From contig QXWV01000149.1 in assembly GCA_009911195.1 (NCBI GenBank), positions 1 to 40,551 on the forward strand: DNA of 40,551 bases. Direction: 5' to 3'. Of this stretch, positions 1 through 8,188 are shown one piece after another. Source of the DNA: Lachnospiraceae bacterium. Lineage in GTDB: Bacteria > Bacillota > Clostridia > Lachnospirales > Lachnospiraceae. Position 1 is the stretch's first letter, and every line of letters starts with the position of its first letter. The notes under the pieces are model-generated. The model worked only from the letters and a program-made list of their open reading frames with translations. It was not told the DNA's origin and ran no database searches. The position numbers and the translations under genes are program-made.

Positions 1-30
1 ACTGCTTTTGTTATAGAAAAGAGAAAATCG

Positions 31-70
31 CTATGCCACAGCCTTGGCAGGCCATCGCGCAGCGATTTTG
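31..70. terminator. Hairpin, probable terminator of an upstream gene
   Basis: AAAATCGCT and AGCGATTTT form a perfect 9-bp stem around a GC-rich loop that contains a second palindrome (TGCC..GGCA). A weak T-run follows. It probably ends a transcript entering from outside the window. The loop also contains ATGCCACAGC, a 10-mer shared with the prs leader element near 16560. Positions 71-205 are AT-rich and show no gene. Confidence 0.5.
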
Positions 71-205
71 TTCAATTCCAGTTTAGGACATATTCTATTT
101 AAAAAAAGATTAATTGTCAAGTGTGGTATGGCTTAAATTATGGAAATTGATTTCCCCAGATTGAAGAAACATTAAGTGCGAACAAAAGTTTGTAAAGAAA
201 AAATA

Positions 206-250
206 CTTGACACCTATTCGAGGTTGTAGTATGATAACCAAGGTGTCAAG
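206..250 (+). promoter_or_regulatory. Sigma-A promoter of the ylxM-ffh operon inside an inverted repeat
   Basis: TTGACA (207-212), a 17-bp spacer and TATGAT (230-235) make a near-consensus sigma-A promoter, with initiation expected near 241-242. The promoter lies within a perfect 10-bp inverted repeat: CTTGACACCT at 206-215 and AGGTGTCAAG at 241-250. A third CTTGACA stands at 281-287 next to the ylxM ribosome binding site. The RNA from 244 on could therefore pair TGTCAAG with CTTGACA and partly cover that site. Confidence 0.85.
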
Positions 251-299
251 AGAATATGCCTGGAAATGGTTTTTCTAATTCTTGACAGGGAGTATAGGA

Positions 300-641
300 A
301 TGGAAAAAATCGTAGAACAGGGAATCTTGTATGATTTTTATGGTGAATTGCTGACGGAGCATCAGCAGAAAATATACGAGGATGCAGTTTACCATGATTT
401 ATCTTTAAGCGAGATTGCCGAGGAACAGGGCATCAGCAGACAGGGTGTGCATGACCTGATAAAAAGATGCAATCATATTTTAGAAGGCTATGAGAATAAA
501 CTCCATTTGGTGGAACGGTTTAATGAAATCAGAAAAAGTATCCGCCGGATGAATGAACTGGCTGAGGATAAATCCATTGGGCAGGAATCGCTAAGGGAAG
601 AAATCAAGAGATTGTCCGATGGGATTCTAAAGGCATTATAA
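300..641 (+). CDS. ylxM: YlxM, SRP-associated helix-turn-helix protein
   Basis: A 113-residue protein of the YlxM/p13 family, which accompanies signal recognition particle components in Firmicutes and is thought to modulate SRP activity. The N-terminal half contains a sigma-70 region 4-like helix-turn-helix ([20 protein letters not shown], about residues 38-57); the rest is charged and probably helical. I chose the ATG at 300 because GGGAG at 288-292 is well placed. A TTG at 282 in the same frame lacks a ribosome binding site of its own. The gene stands 51 bp ahead of ffh, the usual operon order. Family length is about 110 residues, so it looks complete. Confidence 0.9.
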   Translation: MEKIVEQGILYDFYGELLTEHQQKIYEDAVYHDLSLSEIAEEQGISRQGVHDLIKRCNHILEGYENKLHLVERFNEIRKSIRRMNELAEDKSIGQESLREEIKRLSDGILKAL

Positions 642-692
642 TAATGGTGGCAAAGGAATCTTTGGAAACCACAAAAAAGACAGAGGTAATGT

Positions 693-2048
693 ATGGCATT
701 TGAAAGTTTAACAGATAAACTGCAAAATGTATTTAAAAATCTGCGCAGCAAAGGCCGTCTGACAGAAGAGGATGTAAAAGCCGCTTTGAAGGAAGTGAAG
801 ATGGCTCTGCTGGAGGCCGATGTTAGCTTCAAAGTGGTCAAGCAGTTTGTGAAATCAATAGAAGCCAGGGCAGTGGGCGCGGACGTGATGAACGGCTTAA
901 ACCCGGGGCAGATGGTGATTAAGATTGTAAATGAAGAGATGGTTGCCCTGATGGGTTCTGAGACCACGGAAATACAACTGCAGCCGGGGAAATCGATTAC
1001 TGTAATAATGATGTGCGGCCTGCAGGGCGCCGGTAAGACAACAACAACAGCCAAAATTGCGGGTAAGCTAAAGCTGAAGGGGAAGAAACCATTGCTGGTG
1101 GCGTGTGATATTTACCGTCCGGCGGCTATTCAGCAGCTACAGATAAATGGTGAAAAGCAGGAAGTGGATGTGTTTTCCATGGGGGAAAACCATAAACCGT
1201 CCGATATTGCTAAGGCATCTTTGGAGCATGCGAAGAAGAATGGACATAATTTAGTGATTCTGGATACTGCCGGCCGGCTTCATATTGATGAAGAAATGAT
1301 GGAGGAGCTGCAGGAGATTAAAAAGGATGTGGATGTCCATCAGACGCTTTTGGTTGTAGATGCCATGACAGGACAGGATGCCGTAAATGTGGCGAAAGAG
1401 TTTGATGAGAAAGTGGGCATTGACGGAGTGGTGCTTTCCAAGATGGACGGCGACACCAGAGGCGGTGCGGCGCTTTCCGTAAAAGCGGTGACAGGGAAAC
1501 CTATCTTATATGTAGGTATGGGTGAAAAACTGTCGGATTTGGAACAGTTTTACCCGGACCGGATGGCCAGCAGGATTCTCGGTATGGGCGATGTGCTGTC
1601 TTTGATTGATAAAGTACAGGCCAGCATTGATATAGATGAAGAGAAAGAAAAAGAAATGGCCGCCCGGATGAAAAAGGGCAAGTTCGATTTTAATGATTAC
1701 CTGGAAAGCATGAAACAGATGAAAAAGATGGGAGGGCTTGCCAGCATTTTAGGGATGATGCCCGGTATGGGGCGGATGGGCGATATCGAATCTATGGTGG
1801 ACGAAAAGCAATTGTCCAGAACAGAGGCCATTGTCCTTAGCATGACCCCAGCGGAGAGGGAGAATCCAAAGCTGCTAAACCTCAGCAGAAAAAGCCGTAT
1901 TGCCAGAGGAGCGGGTGTGGATATCGCAGTGGTGAACCGTTTTGTGAAGCAATTTGAACAATCCCAGAAAATGATGAAGCAGTTGCCTGGCATGATGGGT
2001 GGCAAAAGGGGAAAAGGGATGTTCGGCGGTATGAAGTTCCCGTTTTAG
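693..2048 (+). CDS. ffh: Signal recognition particle GTPase Ffh
   Basis: A 451-residue SRP54 homologue that binds the SRP RNA and signal sequences and delivers ribosomes to FtsY at the membrane. An N-terminal helical bundle (about 1-90) precedes the GTPase domain. GTPase motifs are GLQGAGKT (109-116), DTAGR (191-195) and SKMDGD (249-254). The methionine-rich M domain follows from about residue 300, ending in the tail GMFGGMKFPF. The ATG at 693 has AGAGG just upstream. Length and motifs are normal. It is transcribed with ylxM and followed, after a 141-bp gap, by rpsP. Confidence 0.98.
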   Translation: MAFESLTDKLQNVFKNLRSKGRLTEEDVKAALKEVKMALLEADVSFKVVKQFVKSIEARAVGADVMNGLNPGQMVIKIVNEEMVALMGSETTEIQLQPGKSITVIMMCGLQGAGKTTTTAKIAGKLKLKGKKPLLVACDIYRPAAIQQLQINGEKQEVDVFSMGENHKPSDIAKASLEHAKKNGHNLVILDTAGRLHIDEEMMEELQEIKKDVDVHQTLLVVDAMTGQDAVNVAKEFDEKVGIDGVVLSKMDGDTRGGAALSVKAVTGKPILYVGMGEKLSDLEQFYPDRMASRILGMGDVLSLIDKVQASIDIDEEKEKEMAARMKKGKFDFNDYLESMKQMKKMGGLASILGMMPGMGRMGDIESMVDEKQLSRTEAIVLSMTPAERENPKLLNLSRKSRIARGAGVDIAVVNRFVKQFEQSQKMMKQLPGMMGGKRGKGMFGGMKFPF

Positions 2049-2189
2049 AAAAGTAAGGGGATTTGTCATTTAAAAGGATGGATATGGAAACAATGGTTGC
2101 CTTTTGGTTTAACCAGGGGCATCGAAAGGTTTCTGTTTCTAAATAAATATAATAATAAATGAAAAAGCAATATGCGGAGGTGAAAAAAC

Positions 2190-2435
2190 ATGGCAGTAAA
2201 AATCAGGTTAAGAAGAATGGGTCAGAAGAAAGCTCCTTTCTATAGAATCATTGTAGCAGATTCCAGAGCCCCGAGAGATGGAAGGTTCATTGAAGAAATC
2301 GGAACCTATGACCCGAAGACAGAGCCCAGTACCTTTAAGGTAAATGAGGAGCTGGCTAAAAAGTGGTTGGCAAACGGTGCACAGCCCACAGAAGTTGTTA
2401 GCAAGATTTTCAAACTGGCAGGTATTACGAAATAA
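2190..2435 (+). CDS. rpsP: Ribosomal protein bS16
   Basis: An 81-residue small-subunit protein beginning [20 protein letters not shown], the characteristic bS16 N-terminus, with the [14 protein letters not shown] segment after it. It binds 16S rRNA early in 30S assembly. GGAGG at 2176-2180 supports the start. The 141-bp gap from ffh is AT-rich; a TATAAT at 2148-2153 lacks a matching -35, so I do not call a separate promoter there. khpA follows after about 30 bp, as in most Firmicutes. Confidence 0.98.
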   Translation: MAVKIRLRRMGQKKAPFYRIIVADSRAPRDGRFIEEIGTYDPKTEPSTFKVNEELAKKWLANGAQPTEVVSKIFKLAGITK

Positions 2436-2464
2436 GTGTGCCTGTTCCCTTTTGGAGGTGGACT

Positions 2465-2692
2465 ATGAAAGAATTAGTTGAAGTAATTGCAAAAGCGCTT
2501 GTTGACAATCCGGATGAGGTTGTAGTTACAGAAAAAGAAGAAGGCAGAAATATTGTAGTAGAGCTTCATGTTGCACAGTCCGATATGGGTAAAGTCATCG
2601 GAAAGCAGGGAAGGATTGCGAAAGCTATCCGCTCTGTAGTAAAAGCAGCATCATCCAAAGACAATAAGAAAGTGGATGTAGAAATTGTTTAG
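2465..2692 (+). CDS. khpA: KhpA, KH-domain RNA-binding protein
   Basis: A 75-residue single KH-domain protein (YlqC/KhpA family). The GxxG RNA-binding loop is GKQG in the segment VIGKQGRIAKAIRSVVKA. In other Firmicutes KhpA pairs with KhpB/Jag and affects cell division and elongation through RNA binding. GGAGG at 2454-2458 fits the ATG at 2465; an in-frame upstream start at 2438 has no ribosome binding site. It lies between rpsP and rimM, its conserved place. Confidence 0.93.
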   Translation: MKELVEVIAKALVDNPDEVVVTEKEEGRNIVVELHVAQSDMGKVIGKQGRIAKAIRSVVKAASSKDNKKVDVEIV

Positions 2693-2721
2693 GCAGTTTA
2701 GCAAAATGTAATGGAGCTGAT

Positions 2722-2753
2722 AAAATAAGGATGGGAAACCCCATCCTTATTTT
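2722..2753 (+). terminator. Strong hairpin between khpA and rimM, possible attenuator
   Basis: AAAATAAGGATGGG (2722-2735) and its exact complement (2740-2753) form a perfect 14-bp stem with a 4-nt loop, ending in TTTT. The rimM ribosome binding site AAGGAG starts two bases later (2755-2760). The hairpin would terminate, or partly attenuate, transcription into rimM-trmD-rplS, or act as a processing site. No promoter was recognised downstream, so complete termination seems unlikely. Confidence 0.7.
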
Positions 2754-2764
2754 AAAGGAGAGGT

Positions 2765-3277
2765 ATGGAAGAAAAGTTAAGAGTTGGTGTTATTTCTTCG
2801 ACCCATGGAATCAGGGGGGAAGTGAAAGTATTCCCTACAACGGATAACCCGGAACGGTTCAGGAAAATAAAAGAAGTTATCCTGGATATGGGGAAAGACG
2901 AAATAGTGCTTGAAATCGAAGGCGTAAAATTTTTTAAAAAATTTGCCATCCTAAAATTTAAAGGGATAGATAATATTAATGATGTGGAGAAATATAAGGG
3001 CGGGGAATTGTACGTTACAAGAAAAAATGCCCCCAAATTAGGTAAGGACGAATATTTTATTGCCGACTTATTGGGCATGGACGTAACAGAAGATACAGGA
3101 AGAAAACTGGGGAAAGTAAAAGATATCATAGAAACCGGTGCAAATGATGTATATGTGGTGGAAATGGAAAATAAAAAGGAACTTCTCATTCCGGCTATCA
3201 GGCAATGCATTCTGAAAGTGGATATAGAAGCCGGGCTGATAGAAGTGCATTTGCTGGAAGGGCTTTTGGAAGAATGA
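2765..3277 (+). CDS. rimM: 16S rRNA processing protein RimM
   Basis: A 170-residue protein matching RimM, which binds uS19 and helps mature the 30S head. The N-terminal part carries the typical VGVISSTHGIRGEVKVFP segment. The C-terminal PRC-barrel includes EYFIADLLGMDV and a VYVVEMENKKELLIPAI segment. AAGGAG just upstream supports the ATG. Its stop overlaps the trmD start (ATGA at 3274-3277), indicating translational coupling. Confidence 0.96.
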   Translation: MEEKLRVGVISSTHGIRGEVKVFPTTDNPERFRKIKEVILDMGKDEIVLEIEGVKFFKKFAILKFKGIDNINDVEKYKGGELYVTRKNAPKLGKDEYFIADLLGMDVTEDTGRKLGKVKDIIETGANDVYVVEMENKKELLIPAIRQCILKVDIEAGLIEVHLLEGLLEE

Positions 3278-4704
3278 ATTTTTATGTAATGACATTATTT
3301 CCGGAAATGATTGAACGGGAAGTGCAAAGCAGTATTTTAGGGCGTGCCGGGCAAAACGGGCTGCTTTCCATAGAAGCTGTAAATATTAGGGACTATACCA
3401 AAGATAAACATAAGAAGGTAGACGATTACCCTTATGGCGGCGGTGCGGGCATGTTGATGCAGGCGCAGCCGGTTTATGACTGCTGCCTTGCAGTCCGGGA
3501 AAAAATTGACGGGAAAAGAGGAAAAGGGGCAGGGGAAAAAGCAAAGGTAGTTTATCTAACCCCCCAGGGGAAGACCTTCCATCAGGGGATGGCAAGGGAG
3601 TTTGCGCAGGAAGAGGATATTATTTTTTTATGCGGGCACTACGAAGGGATTGACGAACGGGTGCTGGAGGAAATCGTCACGGACTATGTTTCCATTGGAG
3701 ATTATATATTGACTGGCGGGGAACTTCCAGCCCTGGTGATGATTGATGCTATTGCGAGGCTGGTGCCGGGGGTGTTAAATAATGAAACATCGGCAGATGT
3801 GGAAACTTTTTATAATGGTTTGTTGGAATACCCACAGTATTCCAGGCCAGAGCAGTGGAAGGAAAAAGAGGTACCCGGCATATTGCTTTCCGGAGACCAT
3901 AAAAAAGTAGCGCAATGGAGGCTGGAACAGTCGGAAATGCGCACAAAAGAATGGCGGCCTGATTTATATGAAAAATATCTTTGCCGGAAAAACCTGATAG
4001 AGAAACTAATAAATAAAAACAAAGTGTTGTATGCGGATATGTGGGAATGCCTCCAAGTGGATAAAGGGGAAATACTTTATGACGGGGAGGAAGGGGCAGT
4101 TGTTTGGAACAGGGAAGACAAACTGGTTATGATAGCAGCCTTCCGAAAGGAAGGGGCAGAAAAAATTCTGGGGTATATGCCGGAGCATGTGGAAGAACTT
4201 CAAGTTATCCTGCACCAGGAATTCCTGTTGCCTTTGATGGAAAAACGATACCGGATAACGGAAAAGCTGATGTGTAAAAGGGCGGCCTATAACCGGAAAA
4301 ATCCTTTGCCCCTGCCTAAAGAAATAGAAATACGACAGTTGGATATTTCATATGCAAAGGAAATTTTAAGCCATTATCATCTGGGAACAGAAGAATATAT
4401 GAAGGAACGGCTTTCAAGCGGCTGTATGTTTGGAGCGTTTGTGGAAGGAAAAATGGCTGGCTTTATGGGTATGCATACCGAGGGAAGCCTGGGGATGCTG
4501 GAAGTATATGAAGAATACCGGAGACAGGGGATTGCAGAAAGCCTGGAATCCTATATGATTAACATCTGCCTTTCTAAAGGTATGCTGCCTTATGGGGACA
4601 TTGTCATAGGGAATGAGCCATCCTTTAGGCTGCAGCGAAAGTTAGGGATGAAAGTTACGAAGGAAATTTTTTATTGGGTAGTTGCATTTTCTCCTCTTTT
4701 ATGA
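3274..4704 (+). CDS. trmD: TrmD tRNA (m1G37) methyltransferase fused to a GNAT-like domain
   Basis: A 476-residue protein with two parts. Residues 1 to about 245 are TrmD, which methylates N1 of G37 in tRNAs using SAM. Motifs seen are MNFYVMTLFPEM at the start, YLTPQGK (94-100), CGHYEGIDERV (120-130), the trefoil-knot loop IGDYILTGGELPA (141-153) and YPQYSRPE (186-193). Instead of stopping near RPDLYEKY, the frame continues about 230 residues into a GNAT-like module. That module has a motif A-like RRQGIAESLE (about 417-426) and a C-terminal GNEPSFRLQRKLGM segment (446-459). Normal TrmD is about 240-250 residues. The acetyl acceptor is unknown. The ATG at 3274 overlaps the rimM stop. Confidence 0.92.
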   Translation: MNFYVMTLFPEMIEREVQSSILGRAGQNGLLSIEAVNIRDYTKDKHKKVDDYPYGGGAGMLMQAQPVYDCCLAVREKIDGKRGKGAGEKAKVVYLTPQGKTFHQGMAREFAQEEDIIFLCGHYEGIDERVLEEIVTDYVSIGDYILTGGELPALVMIDAIARLVPGVLNNETSADVETFYNGLLEYPQYSRPEQWKEKEVPGILLSGDHKKVAQWRLEQSEMRTKEWRPDLYEKYLCRKNLIEKLINKNKVLYADMWECLQVDKGEILYDGEEGAVVWNREDKLVMIAAFRKEGAEKILGYMPEHVEELQVILHQEFLLPLMEKRYRITEKLMCKRAAYNRKNPLPLPKEIEIRQLDISYAKEILSHYHLGTEEYMKERLSSGCMFGAFVEGKMAGFMGMHTEGSLGMLEVYEEYRRQGIAESLESYMINICLSKGMLPYGDIVIGNEPSFRLQRKLGMKVTKEIFYWVVAFSPLL

Positions 4705-4791
4705 TAAAGTATTCGTGTTGCAAAAAATGGATGGTCCTCTGTACGTATATTATGTAGTAAGAACATCTGGATATGAAGGAGGCACACAGCG

Positions 4792-5136
4792 ATGAATGAT
4801 ATCATCAGAGAAATTGAAGCAGAACAGTTGAAAGAAGCCGTACCGGAGTTTCGGGTAGGCGATACCGTGAAGGTATACGGTAAGATTAAGGAAGGAAACC
4901 GCGAAAGAATTCAGGTATTTGAAGGCATTGTTTTGAAAGTTCAAAACGGCGGTAACAGGACAACCTTTACCGTAAGGAAAACATCTAACGGGATTGGCGT
5001 AGAAAAGACCTGGCCGCTTCATTCCCCCAATGTGGAAAAGGTAGAAGTGGTAAGAAGAGGTAAGGTAAGAAGGGCAAAATTGTTCTACTTAAGAGACCGT
5101 GTAGGTAAAAAAGCGAAAGTAAAAGAAAAAAAATGA
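4792..5136 (+). CDS. rplS: Ribosomal protein bL19
   Basis: A 114-residue large-subunit protein located at the 30S/50S interface. Recognisable segments are [22 protein letters not shown] and [20 protein letters not shown], with the basic C-terminal tail usual for bL19. GAAGGAGG upstream supports the start. It is the last gene of the trmD operon and is followed by a textbook terminator. The 87-bp gap after trmD holds no recognised leader. Confidence 0.98.
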   Translation: MNDIIREIEAEQLKEAVPEFRVGDTVKVYGKIKEGNRERIQVFEGIVLKVQNGGNRTTFTVRKTSNGIGVEKTWPLHSPNVEKVEVVRRGKVRRAKLFYLRDRVGKKAKVKEKK

Positions 5137-5159
5137 TGAGCTGGCCTGCCAGTTTTGAG

Positions 5160-5193
5160 AAAGAGCAATTGCGATGTGTAATTGCTCTTTTTT
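5160..5193 (+). terminator. Rho-independent terminator after rplS
   Basis: AAAGAGCAATT (5160-5170) and AATTGCTCTTT (5180-5190) form a perfect 11-bp stem with a 9-nt loop and a T-run to 5193. It ends the ylxM-rplS transcription unit. Confidence 0.92.
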
Positions 5194-5210
5194 CTATTTT
5201 ATAGTATACT
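5182..5210 (+). promoter_or_regulatory. Possible promoter of the lepB-rbgA unit
   Basis: TTGCTC (5182-5187), a 17-bp spacer and TATACT (5205-5210). The -35 is poor (three of six) and overlaps the 3' arm of the rplS terminator; the -10 is good. It is the best candidate ahead of the signal peptidase gene. Confidence 0.35.
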
Positions 5211-5235
5211 ACTTTGGGGGAACAAATTTTTGTGT

Positions 5236-5286
5236 CTGCGCGGCATCCACAAATTCGATATGCGCAAAAAGCTGCGCAGAAATGGG
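5236..5286 (+). promoter_or_regulatory. Leader hairpin plus GCAGAAATGGG motif before lepB
   Basis: CTGCGC (5236-5241) can pair with GCGCAG (near 5274-5279), or GCGCA can pair with the closer TGCGC. The sequence GCAGAAATGGG follows directly and includes the ribosome binding region. Almost the same hairpin-GCAGAAATGAGG arrangement occurs before der and before the MoxR gene. Confidence 0.4.
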
Positions 5287-5293
5287 ATGAAAT

Positions 5294-5878
5294 ATGGGAA
5301 GAAGGAACAAAGGATTAAGTTTTTATGAGAAAAAGAAAAGGCTAAATGCGAACATTTTACGGGAAATCTTTGGCATGATGTTCGGTACTTTTGCGGCAAT
5401 ATTCGTGGCGGTTGTCCTGGTATACAGCGTAGGGGTGAAAACGAATATTATTGGCGTGTCTATGGAGCCATCTTTGTATAATGGACAGAAAATATTGATT
5501 AACCGCTATATTTATAAGCTGATGTCGCCGAAAAAGGATGATGTGATTGTTTTTTTGCCGGGCGGAAACCAAAATGCATATTATTATGTTAAAAGGGTAG
5601 TAGCTGTTCCCGGGCAGAGGGTGCAGATTATCGACGGTATGCTTTATGTGGACGGTATTCCGGAGGAAAACGAAGAGTATGACAAGATGGAGGATGCGGG
5701 AATTGCGGAAAATGAAATACTGCTGGGAGATGATGAATACTTTGTGTTAGGGGATAACCGCAATAGCAGTGAAGACAGCCGTTCGGGGAATATAGGGCCT
5801 GTGGGGAGAGAAACGATATATGGGAAGGCGTGGTTTCATATGAGCGGCGGCGGAGACGGGATGGGGTTTGTGGAATAG
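5294..5878 (+). CDS. lepB: Signal peptidase I (first copy)
   Basis: A 194-residue type I signal peptidase that cleaves Sec and Tat signal peptides outside the membrane. One transmembrane anchor lies at about 24-46. The catalytic serine is Ser56 in GVSMEPS and the general-base lysine is Lys100 in YYVKRVVAVPG. The GDNRNSSEDSR box is near residues 150-160. A weak GGGATG precedes the ATG. It is paired with a second signal peptidase gene on the other side of rbgA. Confidence 0.95.
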   Translation: MGRRNKGLSFYEKKKRLNANILREIFGMMFGTFAAIFVAVVLVYSVGVKTNIIGVSMEPSLYNGQKILINRYIYKLMSPKKDDVIVFLPGGNQNAYYYVKRVVAVPGQRVQIIDGMLYVDGIPEENEEYDKMEDAGIAENEILLGDDEYFVLGDNRNSSEDSRSGNIGPVGRETIYGKAWFHMSGGGDGMGFVE

Positions 5879-5902
5879 CCTGAAAGGAGCATAGAGATAG
5901 AA

Positions 5903-6763
5903 ATGAATTACCAATGGTATCCTGGTCATATGACAAAAGCGAAAAGGATGATGCAGGAAAATATAAAATTAATCGATTTGATGATAGAGCTGGTGGATGC
6001 GAGAATTCCTTTAAGCAGCCGTAACCCGGATATCGACGGGCTGGCTGGGAATAAAGCCAGGATGATATTGTTGAACAAGGCGGACTTGGCAGATGCAGCT
6101 TATAATAAGAAATGGAGCGAGTATTTTAAGGGGAAGGGCTATCATGTGGTGGAGATAAATTCCCGGAGCGGAGCTGGCATGAAAGCCATTCAGGAGACAG
6201 TGCGTGAGGCATGCAGGGAGAAAATCGAAAGGGACAGGAAACGGGGAATTGTTAACCGTCCGGTCCGTGCCATGGTAGCAGGGATTCCCAATGTGGGGAA
6301 ATCCACATTTATCAATACTTTTGCCGGGAAAGCATGTACAAAAACAGGGAACAAACCGGGCGTTACGAAAGGAAAGCAGTGGATAAGGCTGAACAAAAGC
6401 CTGGAGCTTTTGGATACCCCGGGCATTCTGTGGCCTAAATTTGAAGACCAGGCGGTGGGGATGCGGTTGGCTTTTATCGGTTCTATGAATGATGATATAC
6501 TGAATATCGAAGAATTGGCAATGGATTTGATTGAATTTTTGAAAAAAAATTACCCGGATGCGCTGGAAAAGCGTTTCGGGCAGGAAATATGGGGGAATGA
6601 AGGCAAAGAAGGGAAGGGGACGTTGGAAATATTGGAAAATATTTGCCAAATCAGGCATTGCTTTTTAAAAGGGGAAGCACCTGACATAGCCAGGGCTGCG
6701 TCCATGGTAATGGATGATTTCAGGAGTGGGAAGCTGGGCAGGATTACTCTGGAGTTCCCATAG
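5903..6763 (+). CDS. rbgA: RbgA (YlqF), 50S ribosome assembly GTPase
   Basis: A 286-residue circularly permuted GTPase that promotes late 50S assembly in Firmicutes. The permuted motif order is visible: G4 NKAD (58-61) comes before the P-loop GIPNVGKS (127-134), followed by DTPG (171-174). The start MNYQWYPGHM is typical of the family, and GAAAGGAG precedes it. Length is normal. The position between signal peptidase and rnhB is conserved. Confidence 0.97.
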   Translation: MNYQWYPGHMTKAKRMMQENIKLIDLMIELVDARIPLSSRNPDIDGLAGNKARMILLNKADLADAAYNKKWSEYFKGKGYHVVEINSRSGAGMKAIQETVREACREKIERDRKRGIVNRPVRAMVAGIPNVGKSTFINTFAGKACTKTGNKPGVTKGKQWIRLNKSLELLDTPGILWPKFEDQAVGMRLAFIGSMNDDILNIEELAMDLIEFLKKNYPDALEKRFGQEIWGNEGKEGKGTLEILENICQIRHCFLKGEAPDIARAASMVMDDFRSGKLGRITLEFP

Positions 6764-6854
6764 ATTGTTTGTGTTGATGAAGCGGCATGATAGGGATTTA
6801 TGCTGCCTAAGTTTGCACTAAGGTCTCTGGGCTTTGAAAGGAGCATGGTTAGAA

Positions 6855-7394
6855 ATGAAAAAAGTTTTAAAAGAAATATTAAGCACCAGCCTTTATTTGC
6901 TGATTGTACTTTGCTTAACCTATCTGGTCATCCATTTTGTAGGGCAGAGGACTCAGGTAATAGGCGGCTCTATGGAAACAACTTTGAGTGAAAATGACAA
7001 TTTGATTGTGGATAAGCTGACATACCGCTTCCAGGAGCCGAAACGCTTTGACATCATAGTTTTTCCATACCGTTATGAAAAGGATACTTATTATATTAAA
7101 CGGATTATCGGCCTGCCGGGGGAGACGGTGTTTATTGACGAAGAAGGGAACATTTTTATAGATGGGCAGCTTCTTGAGGAGGACTACGGCAAGGAGACGA
7201 TATTGGATGCCGGGCGCGCCTACGAGCCTGTTGTTTTAGGAACAGACGAATATTTTGTGATGGGGGATAACAGAAACAACAGCCAGGACAGCAGAGACCC
7301 TGCGGTAGGAAACATCTCAGGGGAAGATATTATAGGCAGGGCATGGGTCAGAATTTGGCCGTTGAATAAGTTTGGCATATTAAAACATCAGTAA
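6855..7394 (+). CDS. lepB: Signal peptidase I (second copy)
   Basis: A 179-residue type I signal peptidase. A membrane anchor spans about residues 8-29. The catalytic serine is Ser39 in GGSMETTL and the lysine is Lys82 in YYIKRIIGLPGE; the MGDNRNNSQDSRD box follows. I chose the ATG at 6855 because AAAGGAG lies 11 bp upstream; a TTG at 6834 overlaps that binding site. It is clearly related to, but divergent from, the copy at 5294, so the two may differ in substrate preference or timing. Confidence 0.94.
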   Translation: MKKVLKEILSTSLYLLIVLCLTYLVIHFVGQRTQVIGGSMETTLSENDNLIVDKLTYRFQEPKRFDIIVFPYRYEKDTYYIKRIIGLPGETVFIDEEGNIFIDGQLLEEDYGKETILDAGRAYEPVVLGTDEYFVMGDNRNNSQDSRDPAVGNISGEDIIGRAWVRIWPLNKFGILKHQ

Positions 7395-7405
7395 ATGAGG
7401 TCATT

Positions 7406-8164
7406 ATGGAACAGAAGATAAGCGAAATAAAGGAAATTTTTCAGGCAGCAGTTATAGAAGAGCTGCCTGAACTTATAGAAGCCTATTCCCCGGATAAAAG
7501 AAGCGGGGTAGCAGCCTTGGTCAAGGGGGCAGAGAAAAAGCTGGCGCTGTTGGAAAAGGAAAAAGAACGAATCAGGCAGATGAAGAAATATGAGCAGGAA
7601 TATGGCGAATATTCTTATATTTGCGGTATAGATGAAGTGGGGAGGGGGCCTTTGGCCGGGCCGGTAGTAGCAGGGGCTGTTATTCTTCCAAAGGATTGTG
7701 ACATTTTATACCTTAATGATTCCAAACAATTATCCGAAAAAAAAAGAGAAGAGTTATATGATATCATTATGGAAAAGGCAGTGGCAACAGGGCTGGGATA
7801 TGTATCCCCGGAAAGAATAGATGAAATTAACATCCTTCAGGCAACGTATGAAGCTATGCGCCAGGCAATTGGTAAATTGGCCGTAACGCCGGATTTGCTT
7901 CTTAACGATGCGGTGACGATTCCTAAAATATCTATCCGGCAGATACCTATTATCAAAGGGGATGCCAAAAGTGTTTCCATCGCAGCGGCAAGCATTATTG
8001 CCAAAGTAACCAGAGACCGTCTGATGGCAAAGTACGAGGAGGTATATCCCGGATACGGATTTGCTGCCAACAAAGGGTATGGGGCAAAAGTACATCTGGA
8101 GGCATTGAAACAGTATGGCCCTACACCTATCCACAGGAAAACGTTTATCAGGAATATTATTTAG
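7406..8164 (+). CDS. rnhB: Ribonuclease HII
   Basis: A 252-residue RNase HII, which nicks RNA in RNA-DNA hybrids and starts removal of misincorporated ribonucleotides. The signature CGIDEVGRGPLAGP carries the catalytic Asp76 and Glu77. The segment LNDSKQLSEKKRE and the later LLNDAVTIP supply further conserved acids. About 70 residues precede the catalytic core, the helical N-terminal extension common in Firmicutes RnhB. It follows the second lepB by 11 bp. Confidence 0.96.
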   Translation: MEQKISEIKEIFQAAVIEELPELIEAYSPDKRSGVAALVKGAEKKLALLEKEKERIRQMKKYEQEYGEYSYICGIDEVGRGPLAGPVVAGAVILPKDCDILYLNDSKQLSEKKREELYDIIMEKAVATGLGYVSPERIDEINILQATYEAMRQAIGKLAVTPDLLLNDAVTIPKISIRQIPIIKGDAKSVSIAAASIIAKVTRDRLMAKYEEVYPGYGFAANKGYGAKVHLEALKQYGPTPIHRKTFIRNII

Positions 8165-8188
8165 AATTTTATCTAGGGAGATGGAGCA

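Noticed and set aside
1-70. Third copy of the prs leader element at the window start
   Set aside because: Only ATGCCACAGC is shared; the remaining blocks are absent and the surrounding hairpin is different.
2125-2153. Promoter before rpsP (TATAAT at 2148)
   Set aside because: The expected -35 position reads AAAGGT; only the -10 matches in an AT-rich stretch.
4705-4791. Ribosomal protein L19 leader before rplS
   Set aside because: A leader autoregulatory structure is known for some Firmicutes rplS genes, but I could not see a convincing stem here.
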